5,931 nt of DNA, from positions 1-5,931 of the forward strand of contig DATNIC010000020.1 of assembly GCA_035604635.1 (NCBI GenBank). Reading direction: 5' to 3'. Source of the DNA: DATNIC01 sp035604635. GTDB lineage: Bacteria; Vulcanimicrobiota; Vulcanimicrobiia; Vulcanimicrobiales; Vulcanimicrobiaceae. Under the pieces are notes generated by a model that made no database searches, had not been told where the DNA came from, and saw nothing but the letters and a program-made list of their open reading frames with translations. Shown one piece after another: positions 1 through 5,793 of this stretch (its first letter is position 1; each line of letters starts with the position of its first letter). The translations under genes were made by a program, and so were the position numbers.

Positions 1-592
1 CGACGAAGTAGGCGAGGATCGGATCGTCGATCTGAATGTAACGGCATCCGGCCTCTTCGAGTGCCGCGATCTCCCGGCGATAGACCGACGCGACGTCTTC
101 GAAAAACGCGTCGATGTCCGGATAGGCATCACGCGAGACGACGTTGCGTCCACCGTGAAAATGAATGCGCGACGGCGAGGGCAGCGTGATCTTTGCGGTC
201 GTCGACGCGACGTCGGCCACGAACGTGAAATCGCGTCGCAGAATCGGTCCCGGCCAGTGGAGCTTTTCGCGCGTGACGACGTTCTTGGGGACGTAGCGCG
301 CTTGCGTCCCCGCGAACGACGGGTTCTGACCCTCCTCGATGCGCAAGCCTTCGAGCCGGCTGATGAAGTCGATCCACCAGTTCTCGCGCCGCAATTCGCC
401 GTCGGTCACGATTTGGAGCCCGGTCTCTTCCTGCAGCGCGACGGCGTCGCTGATCGCCGCGTCTTCGACGGCGCGCAGATCGGCCGCGTCGATCTCGCCC
501 TTGGTGAAGCGCTCACGGGCTGAGAGCAGCTCCGGCGGCCGCAGCAAGCTGCCGACATGATCGGCCCGGAAAAACGGCTTCGCACTGACCAT
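1..592 (-). CDS. MetE-like methyltransferase, N-terminal half (partial, runs off left edge)
   Basis: The first 197 residues are present; the rest lies beyond position 1. I translated it by hand from the reverse strand. It starts MVSAKPFFRADHVGSLLRPP, the N-terminal signature of the single-domain (about 370 aa) cobalamin-independent methionine synthase II family (COG0620, YxjG-like). His12 sits in the HVGS motif. Further family motifs are VTDGE (residues 62-66), ENWW (70-73) and IQIDDP (186-191). Family members use a zinc-bound thiol acceptor, usually homocysteine, to take a methyl group. The zinc ligands lie mainly in the missing C-terminal half. The same fold includes epoxyalkane:coenzyme M transferases (XecA/EtnE), so methionine synthesis is not assured. 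The start ATG overlaps the stop of the upstream binding-protein gene (TGATG) and has its own GAGGA ribosome site, which indicates one operon. Family assignment is firm; substrate is unknown. Confidence 0.9.
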   Translation of the reverse strand, partial: MVSAKPFFRADHVGSLLRPPELLSARERFTKGEIDAADLRAVEDAAISDAVALQEETGLQIVTDGELRRENWWIDFISRLEGLRIEEGQNPSFAGTQARYVPKNVVTREKLHWPGPILRRDFTFVADVASTTAKITLPSPSRIHFHGGRNVVSRDAYPDIDAFFEDVASVYRREIAALEEAGCRYIQIDDPILAYFV

Positions 593-1530
593 CAAATCCT
601 CGCGATCACATCGGAGCCGGCGACGACCCGATCGGTGAACTTATACGCGGCGGCAAGTTGCAACGTCGGATTGATCATCGCGGGCGCAAGCGACGTTGCG
701 TACGCAACCCGCGTCATCGAATGCAGCGTTGCATCGGTGATGCGCGAATACTTCTGGAGAATGAGCCCGGACTGCTCGCGGTTCGCGTTCGCCCAGCGTG
801 CGGTTTCATAAATGACTCCGACGAAGCGCTTCGCCAGATCCGGATTCTTCTTGACCCAATCGGCCGTCGCGAACCAGCCGCCGAGCATGATCCCGTTGCC
901 GATTGCATCGAAGCACTTGGCGAACAATCTGGCAAAGCCGCCGGAGATCGCCGCCGACATGAACGGCTCCGGGATCACCGCTCCGACGATCGTCCCGCGT
1001 GCGAGCGCTTGCCCGGTTTCCGGCGCGGGGACCTCGGTGACGTTCACTTTGGCGGCGTCGGCGCCGTTTTTAGCCAGCCACGCCAGGATCGAGAGGTGGG
1101 TCGGGTCCTTGTAACCGTTGACGCTGATCGTCTTGCCCTCGAACTCCTTGGCGGTCCGGAGCGGGCTGTCTTTGGCGACGCAGAATCCGATCGTCGGCGC
1201 GGCCGAGTTGTAGAGGTTTCCGGCCGCGATGTAGACGAGCGGGATCCCGCGCAAGTACGCGTTCGCTAAGCTGATCGGGCTCGAGACGCCGACGTCGAGC
1301 GAACCGCCGACGATCGCCGCCGAAATCTCTCCGCCGTTATGAAACGACGAGATGTCCGCGTTGATGCCGGCCTTGGTGAAGAACCCCATGTCGGCGGCGT
1401 AGTAGGCCTCGGCAAAGCCGTCGGTCGGCAGCGCGCCGATACGCAGGGCGGCGTTCGACTGCGCGAGGGCCCGGCCGGTCGTTGCGGCAAGCATCGGAAT
1501 GGCGGCGAGAAAGCCGGCGCGTGAGACCAT
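592..1530 (-). CDS. SBP1: NMT1/SsuA-like ABC transporter substrate-binding protein
   Basis: A 312-aa protein of the periplasmic binding protein type II class (NMT1/SsuA/TauA-like), which captures small organic ligands for an ABC importer. Residues 1-23 form a signal peptide: a short N-region with SRAGFL, a hydrophobic stretch, and ALA before Gln24 as the likely cleavage site. The mature domain begins LRIGALPTDGFAEAYYAADMG, the usual first strand and helix. It continues through NGGE, GVSS (about 81-84), RGIPLVYIAAG and a PEPFM motif (Glu188) in the hinge-proximal second lobe. An in-frame ATG exists at 1641, but it would add 37 residues ahead of the signal peptide and overlap the divergent gene. 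The ATG at 1530 has a near-perfect GAGGAGG ribosome site, so I chose it. SBP1 is clearly more distant from the other two binding proteins than they are from each other. It is co-transcribed with the MetE-like gene. Confidence 0.93.
   Translation of the reverse strand: MVSRAGFLAAIPMLAATTGRALAQSNAALRIGALPTDGFAEAYYAADMGFFTKAGINADISSFHNGGEISAAIVGGSLDVGVSSPISLANAYLRGIPLVYIAAGNLYNSAAPTIGFCVAKDSPLRTAKEFEGKTISVNGYKDPTHLSILAWLAKNGADAAKVNVTEVPAPETGQALARGTIVGAVIPEPFMSAAISGGFARLFAKCFDAIGNGIMLGGWFATADWVKKNPDLAKRFVGVIYETARWANANREQSGLILQKYSRITDATLHSMTRVAYATSLAPAMINPTLQLAAAYKFTDRVVAGSDVIARI
597..601 (-). promoter_or_regulatory. Ribosome binding site of the MetE-like gene, inside the SBP1 3' end
   Basis: GAGGA on the minus strand lies 4 nt before the ATG at 592 and within the last codons of SBP1. 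Together with the TGATG stop-start overlap it fixes the start and suggests coupled re-initiation. Confidence 0.6.
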
Positions 1531-1617
1531 GCGAACCTCCTCTTCGGCAGCTTTTGAGTCCCGCGGCGGAACTCTTGCCGCTAGGATACGGTAGGCGGCT
1601 GGCGTAGTCTGCCCGGC
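1531..1617. promoter_or_regulatory. 87-bp divergent intergenic region, presumed bidirectional promoter
   Basis: This is the only sizeable gap between the SBP1 operon (leftward) and the amidohydrolase operon (rightward), so promoters for both should lie here or just inside the flanking genes. The best -10-like hexamer for the rightward gene is TAGGAT at 1582-1587. On the opposite strand TATCCT overlaps it. Neither has a convincing -35 at 16-18 bp; a TTGAGT at 1554-1559 is too far away. I see no clear inverted-repeat operator. The region is supported by arrangement, while the individual hexamers are weak. Confidence 0.5.
1536..1542 (-). promoter_or_regulatory. Strong ribosome binding site of SBP1
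   Basis: GAGGAGG on the minus strand, 5 nt before the ATG at 1530. It is the strongest Shine-Dalgarno in the window. It decides the start in favour of the 312-aa form over the 349-aa form starting at 1641. Confidence 0.85.
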
Positions 1618-2700
1618 ATGATTATTGATTCCCACGCTCATCTCGTCGCCCCGCCGACGCTGTACGCATACCGGAGCCTCTTAGTCGTCTCCGGAGGTCA
1701 ACACGGCGCCGCGCTGGCTGAGATCAAAGACGACGAGCTGAAGAAATCCGCGGATTCGAACATTGCCTTGATGGACCAAGTCGGAACCGACATCCAGTGT
1801 CTTTCGCTCCGGCCGTTCCAGCAGATCCATCACGGCCGGTTGAACGATTCAAAATTATGGGCACGCTCGAACAATGAGCTGATCGCGCGGACGATTGCGT
1901 TCCATCCGAACCGCTTTCGCGGCGTCGCGGCGCTCCCGCAATCCCACGGCCACCCGATCGAAGTCGTCTTCGACGAGATCGACTATTGCATCGACAAGCT
2001 CGGTTTCATCGGCATCCTCCTCAATCCCGATCCGGGTGAGGGTCTCGAGCAGACGCCGACGCTTGCGGATCCCTATTGGTATCCCTTGTACCAGAAGTGC
2101 GTCGCGATGGATCTTGCGATCCACATTCACAGCGGCGGATGCCAAGGCCGCGAGACGTACGACGAGCACTTCATCACCGAAGAGAGTCTGGCAATTACCT
2201 CCATCGCTCGCTCCGATGTCTTTGACCGCTTCCCGAGCTTGAGGATCATGGTCAGCCACGGCGGCGGTTCGATACCGTATCAGGTCGGCCGCTGGCAGAG
2301 CAATCGCGTCATGCAGATGAAGAAGGATCTCGGCAAGTCCGGCTTTTCGTTCCAAGAGAAAGGTTCGGAAACCGGCGCGAAGCTCACGGGCAAATCCGTG
2401 AGGAGCGAACTCTTCGAAGAGACGCTGAAGCGCTTTTTCTTCGACACGTGCATTCACTACAAGCCGTCGCTCGAGCTGCTTTTCGGCCTAGTCGGCGCCG
2501 ACCGGTGCCTCTTCGGCACGGAGCTTCCGGGAAGCGGCTCCGGCGTCGATCCGAAGACGAACCGTCAATACGATGATCTCAAGCCGGTCATCGAGAGCAT
2601 TGCGTCGCTCTCGTCGGCCGAGAAGAAGATGATCTTCGAAGACAACGCCAAGAAGTTCTTCGGCAGCCGTTTGAAAGTACCGCAAACGGTTAGTGCGTAG
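1618..2700 (+). CDS. COG2159 amidohydrolase, LigJ-like (4-oxalomesaconate hydratase / ACMSD branch)
   Basis: A 360-aa cytoplasmic metal-dependent enzyme of the amidohydrolase_2 family, which includes ACMSD-type decarboxylases and the LigJ hydratase of protocatechuate/lignin-derived aromatic breakdown. Visible metal-site and barrel motifs are DSHAHL (His6, His8), IHIHSGG (His169, His171), VSHGGG (His214) and FFDTC (Asp276). The C-terminal segment FGTELPGSGSG then GVDPKTNRQYDD (299-320) resembles the LigJ signature (FxSEM.GA.RGIDP..G..YDD) rather than the FGSDYPH of typical ACMSD-like decarboxylases. Glu302 stands where those carry Asp. There is no signal peptide. The ATG at 1618 is the only sensible start: an in-frame TAG lies at 1582 and the HxH motif follows at once. 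Its ribosome site is poor. It is followed by SBP2 with an 8-bp overlap. Family is certain; hydratase versus decarboxylase is inference. Confidence 0.92.
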   Translation: MIIDSHAHLVAPPTLYAYRSLLVVSGGQHGAALAEIKDDELKKSADSNIALMDQVGTDIQCLSLRPFQQIHHGRLNDSKLWARSNNELIARTIAFHPNRFRGVAALPQSHGHPIEVVFDEIDYCIDKLGFIGILLNPDPGEGLEQTPTLADPYWYPLYQKCVAMDLAIHIHSGGCQGRETYDEHFITEESLAITSIARSDVFDRFPSLRIMVSHGGGSIPYQVGRWQSNRVMQMKKDLGKSGFSFQEKGSETGAKLTGKSVRSELFEETLKRFFFDTCIHYKPSLELLFGLVGADRCLFGTELPGSGSGVDPKTNRQYDDLKPVIESIASLSSAEKKMIFEDNAKKFFGSRLKVPQTVSA

Positions 2701-3643
2701 GCTCCTTCGTTACCTCGTGCTTGCAGCGGTGTGCGTCGTTCCGGCGCACACCGTTCTTGCGCAGGGGCCCGGGCTCGTCACGGTCCGCGTCGCTTCGACT
2801 CCCGACGATCAGGTGACACCGGTCCTCTACGCGTTGCGCACGGGCCGCTTTCGCGCCGCCGGGCTCGACGTGCAGCTCGAGCAGAGCAACGGCGGCGCTG
2901 CGATCGCCGCGGGCGTTGCGGGCGGGAGCTACGACATCGGGAAATCGAGCCTGGTCGCGCTGCTCAATGCACACGAACGTGGCGTCCCGTTCACGTTGAT
3001 CGCTCCGGGCGGGCTCTCGCAAAGCGCGACGCCGTACGGTCTGCTCATCGTCGCGAAGGATTCGTCGATTCAGTCGGCTCGCGATCTCAACGGCAAGACG
3101 CTCGCCGTCGCCGCTCTCGGAGCGGTCGATCAGATCGCGGCGATGTCATGGATCGACAAGAACGGCGGAGACTCCAAGACCCTGCGATTCTTGGAGATGC
3201 CGCAAACGGAAGACGGTGCTGCGATCGAGCAGCACCGCGTCGACGCGGCGAACACGATCCATCCGCAAGTCGACGCGGCGCTCGCGACCGGCAAAGTACG
3301 GATTCTGGCGAACACCTATCCCTCGATCGCGCCGCAGTATTTCGTCTCGGCATGGTTCACGACGAACGATTGGGCCGGCAGGCATCCGGATATCGTCGCC
3401 ACGTTTGCACGCGTCGTCCGCGAGACCGCAGCCTACACGAATACCCATCGCGCCGAGACGGCTGCCATGCTCTCCGAGTTCTCCGGTATCCCGCTGGTGG
3501 TCGTGCAGAACATGCCGCGCGCCGTCGCCGGGACGTCGCTCACCCCGAATTTGCTGCAGCCGCTGATCGATGCGGCGGCCAAATACAACGTACTGCGCCG
3601 TAACTTCCCGGCGCAAGAGATCATCTATTCGACAAGGTCCTAG
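2693..3643 (+). CDS. SBP2: NMT1/SsuA-like ABC transporter substrate-binding protein
   Basis: A 316-aa exported binding protein. Residues 1-23 are a classical Sec signal peptide (MRRLLRYLVLAA, cleavage after VLA before Gln24). Cys14 is not in a lipobox because Val precedes it. The mature part shows the two-lobe NMT1/SsuA pattern: TGRFRAAGLDV, NGGAA, GKSSL (Lys84), AHERGVPF, NGGDSK and AWFTT. It starts at GTG: an in-frame TGA lies at 2672-2674 and no other start codon occurs between that stop and 2693. No good ribosome site precedes it. With the 8-bp overlap onto the amidohydrolase, translation probably depends on coupling. A hand alignment gives roughly 130 identities in 280 positions (about 46%) with SBP3. 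Where SBP1 and SBP3 have Glu-Pro in the second lobe, SBP2 has His190-Pro191, which suggests a different ligand preference. Confidence 0.92.
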   Translation: MRRLLRYLVLAAVCVVPAHTVLAQGPGLVTVRVASTPDDQVTPVLYALRTGRFRAAGLDVQLEQSNGGAAIAAGVAGGSYDIGKSSLVALLNAHERGVPFTLIAPGGLSQSATPYGLLIVAKDSSIQSARDLNGKTLAVAALGAVDQIAAMSWIDKNGGDSKTLRFLEMPQTEDGAAIEQHRVDAANTIHPQVDAALATGKVRILANTYPSIAPQYFVSAWFTTNDWAGRHPDIVATFARVVRETAAYTNTHRAETAAMLSEFSGIPLVVVQNMPRAVAGTSLTPNLLQPLIDAAAKYNVLRRNFPAQEIIYSTRS

Positions 3644-4776
3644 GCGACCGGTTTCCTCAACCCGCGTTTTTCCAGCCGCGGGAGCACCTCGTCGCGGAAA
3701 TATGGAAATTCCTCGGCGTAGTTGACGAGCGAGATTCCGATCCCATTGAAACCCGCGGCGTAAACCCCGGCAAAACCTTCGGCCACGTCGTCCGGCGTCC
3801 CGAAAAACGGCAGCCCGCCTTTACCGTTCGCGTAGTCCTTGCGAAAGCGGGCGACTTCGTCGGGCGGCCGGTCCAACAACCCCTTGCCCTCGAGCATCTT
3901 GTCGACGGCGCCCCAGTCGACGTTCTCCTCGGTGACGTAGCGATGATACTCGAGCGCTTCTTTGCGAGTCGGACGGCAGACGACGACGCCGACGGTATAC
4001 GCGCCGATCTCGTGACCGTTGCGCCGCCCTTCGGCTTTTGCGTCCTCGATGACTTGCTTGGCTTTCGCGATGTCGGCTTGCTCGTACGACGGCAGCCGGA
4101 CGCTCGTGAACCAGGCGTCGCAGTTGCGCAGCGCAAAGGCGCGACCTTCCTTCGACGAGCCGGCATTCATGATGAGCGGACGCGTCCCGCCGTACGGCTT
4201 CGGCTTCTCGCGCACGCCCTTCATATCGAAGAACTCGCCTTTGAAGTCGAAGTCGTCGCGCTCCCAAATCATTTTGATGGCGTCGAGCCATTCTTGGCCT
4301 TGGCGATAGCGCGCTTCGTGATCGCCCGGCTTCACGCCGAACATTTCGAATTCGTCCTCGTTCCAGCCGCAGACGACGTTCAAGCCGAAGCGGCCGCGAC
4401 CGGCGTGATCGGCGGTCACCATCTGTTTGGCCGCGATGAGCGGATGAAACAGCGGCGCGTGGACGGTGCCGAAGATCGTCATCCGTTTGGTCGCCGCGAG
4501 CAAGCCGGCGGCCCAAGTGATCGTCTCGTACGTCGTGCCCTGATAGTCGGTCTCGCCGCCGTAGCCTTTCCATCGGCCGATCGGCAGGAGAAAGTCCATG
4601 CCGGCGTCGTCCATCATCTGCGCGAGCCGCAGGTTGTCTTCCCAGTTTCCGGTCCAGCGCTCCGGGACTTTGGTAGCGTATCTTCCCGACGAACAGTTCG
4701 CGCCGAAGAATCCGATCTTGAACGCGTTGTCGTTGTACATCGACGCGCGGGCGGATGCGAGGTCGGCTTGCAGCAT
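3640..4776 (-). CDS. LLM-class flavin-dependent monooxygenase (RutA/SsuD-like)
   Basis: A 378-aa cytoplasmic member of the bacterial luciferase superfamily: FMNH2 and O2-dependent TIM-barrel oxygenases such as alkanesulfonate (SsuD), dimethylsulfone (SfnG) and pyrimidine (RutA) monooxygenases. Family motifs in order are KIGFFGANC (20-28), DFLLPIGRWKGYGG (61-74), TVHAPLFHPLIAAK (104-117), GRGRFGLNVVCGWNEDEFEMFG (126-147, FMN-pocket region), RPLIMNAGSS (199-208, phosphate-binding loop) and a C-terminal FGTPDDVAEGF (325-335). No flavin reductase gene, which such enzymes normally need, is in the window. The start is uncertain: ATG 4776 is the longest possible because an in-frame TAA lies just upstream, but ATG 4740 (Met13, MYNDNAFKIG) is a credible alternative. 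Neither has a clear ribosome site. Its stop shares CTAG with the SBP2 stop, and it diverges from SBP3. The substrate is not readable; C-S, C-N or heterocycle oxidation are all possible. Confidence 0.92.
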   Translation of the reverse strand: MLQADLASARASMYNDNAFKIGFFGANCSSGRYATKVPERWTGNWEDNLRLAQMMDDAGMDFLLPIGRWKGYGGETDYQGTTYETITWAAGLLAATKRMTIFGTVHAPLFHPLIAAKQMVTADHAGRGRFGLNVVCGWNEDEFEMFGVKPGDHEARYRQGQEWLDAIKMIWERDDFDFKGEFFDMKGVREKPKPYGGTRPLIMNAGSSKEGRAFALRNCDAWFTSVRLPSYEQADIAKAKQVIEDAKAEGRRNGHEIGAYTVGVVVCRPTRKEALEYHRYVTEENVDWGAVDKMLEGKGLLDRPPDEVARFRKDYANGKGGLPFFGTPDDVAEGFAGVYAAGFNGIGISLVNYAEEFPYFRDEVLPRLEKRGLRKPVA

Positions 4777-4796
4777 GATACGAAGAGATTAGCAGC
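4777..4796. promoter_or_regulatory. 20-bp divergent gap between monooxygenase and SBP3
   Basis: The two start codons face away from each other across 20 bp, so any promoters must sit inside the opposing coding sequences. The gap holds GAAGAG at 4782-4787, a plausible weak ribosome site for SBP3 (9 nt before the ATG). No -10/-35 pair is convincing on either strand. If the monooxygenase really starts at 4740 the gap widens to 56 bp. Confidence 0.4.
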
Positions 4797-5780
4797 ATGA
4801 CGTTGGATTCCCGCGCGAAGAGAGCCCGATTTCTCGCAGGCGTCACGGCCGGAACGGCAGCCTCGCTCTTAGGGATACCGAACGCCGGCGCTCAGACTCC
4901 CTCAGCGCTCTTTCCGCTGCGGTTGGGCGCCACTTCGAGCGACGACAGCGTCTCGGTCGTCTACGCCCAGCGCTCCGGTCTCTTTGCTAAGGCCGGATTC
5001 GACGTTCAAATCGACCGGCAGAACAGCGGTGCAGCCGTCGCAGCCGCGGTGGCGTCGGGGACGTACGACTTCGGAAAGTCCTCGCTGCCTTCGCTGATCG
5101 AGGCGCACGAGCGCGGCGTCCCGTTCGTCTTGGTCGCACCGGCCGCGCTTTACGATCCGCGCGCCCCGTACGCCGCAGTCTTGATCGGGCGAGATTCGCC
5201 GGTCCGGACGGGCAAAGACGCGAACGGCTTGACGTTCTCCGTCGCCGCATTGAGCGACTTGGGACACGTCGCGTTGCAGGCCTGGGTCGACCGCAACGGG
5301 GGCGATTCGAAGTCGGTCCATTTCGTCGAGATCCCGTTTTCGGCCGTCGCCCCCGCCGTTGACCAAGGCCGCGTCGCCGGCGGCGAGGTGAGCGAACCGA
5401 CGATGGCAGCGGCGCTTGCGACCGGGAAGTTCCGGATCATCAACACGGGACTGGCGATCGCTCCGTCGTTTTATATCACGGCGTGGTTTACGACCAAGGA
5501 CTTTTCCGCGAAGCATCCCGGCATCGTCCGCGCGTTCGCACGCGTCGTCGGCGCTTCGGCGACGTACACCAACGCGCACCACGCCGAAACGGCGCCGATG
5601 ATGGCCGACTACACGTCGGTCCCGCTGGCGATCATCGCGCAGATGACGCGCGCCGTGGAGGGAATCCGCCTAGGCGAAGCCCAAATCCAGCCGCTCATCG
5701 ACGCATCGGTCAAATACGGTACGATAAAAAGATCGTTCCCCGCGCGCGACCTGATCGACCCGGCGGTCGCGCGCCTGTAA
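4797..5780 (+). CDS. SBP3: NMT1/SsuA-like ABC transporter substrate-binding protein
   Basis: A 327-aa exported binding protein, the closer relative of SBP2. The N-region is long and basic (SRAKRARFL), followed by a Gly/Ala-rich hydrophobic stretch and NAGA before Gln33 as the likely cleavage site. It looks like a Tat leader in which the second Arg has drifted to Ala (RAxFL). Mature-domain landmarks are SGLFAKAGFDV (60-70), NSGAA, GKSSL (Lys94), AHERGVPF (103-110), NGGDSK (167-172), SEPTM (Glu200), AWFTTKD and QPLIDAS near the C-terminus. The ATG at 4797 is the first start after an in-frame TGA at 4776-4778. The gene stands alone on its strand here, diverging from the monooxygenase and converging on the membrane-tail gene 13 bp beyond its stop. 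The likely role is capture of a ligand related to that of SBP2, with Glu rather than His in the second-lobe motif. Confidence 0.93.
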   Translation: MTLDSRAKRARFLAGVTAGTAASLLGIPNAGAQTPSALFPLRLGATSSDDSVSVVYAQRSGLFAKAGFDVQIDRQNSGAAVAAAVASGTYDFGKSSLPSLIEAHERGVPFVLVAPAALYDPRAPYAAVLIGRDSPVRTGKDANGLTFSVAALSDLGHVALQAWVDRNGGDSKSVHFVEIPFSAVAPAVDQGRVAGGEVSEPTMAAALATGKFRIINTGLAIAPSFYITAWFTTKDFSAKHPGIVRAFARVVGASATYTNAHHAETAPMMADYTSVPLAIIAQMTRAVEGIRLGEAQIQPLIDASVKYGTIKRSFPARDLIDPAVARL

Positions 5781-5793
5781 TCAGCTGGACCGT

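Noticed and set aside
1531..1641. The 37-codon N-terminal extension of SBP1 from ATG 1641
   Set aside because: It would place the signal peptide internally, overlap the divergent amidohydrolase gene and ignore the GAGGAGG site before ATG 1530.
2731..3603. A 290-codon open frame overlapping SBP2 in another frame
   Set aside because: It is extremely Arg-rich with no family pattern, whereas the SBP2 frame has a signal peptide and a paralogue.
3661..3682. Stem-loop CCCGCG / CGCGGG with a T-rich 10-nt loop just past the convergent stops, considered as a terminator
   Set aside because: The stem is only 6 bp, no T-tract follows it on either strand, and it lies in codons of the monooxygenase.
3943..4800. 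A 285-codon open frame on the plus strand opposite the monooxygenase
   Set aside because: It is antisense to a gene with clear family motifs, has no recognisable domain, and its length is explained by the high GC content.
4781..4823. Direct repeat CGAAGAGA at 4781-4788 and 4816-4823, considered as paired operator half-sites
   Set aside because: The same 8-mer occurs inside the amidohydrolase gene (about 2414-2421), and the first copy is explained as a weak ribosome site.
3821..4846. A 341-codon open frame on the minus strand overlapping the monooxygenase in another frame
   Set aside because: The product is strongly Arg-rich, typical of an out-of-frame reading of a GC-rich gene. The real frame carries the FMN-pocket motifs.
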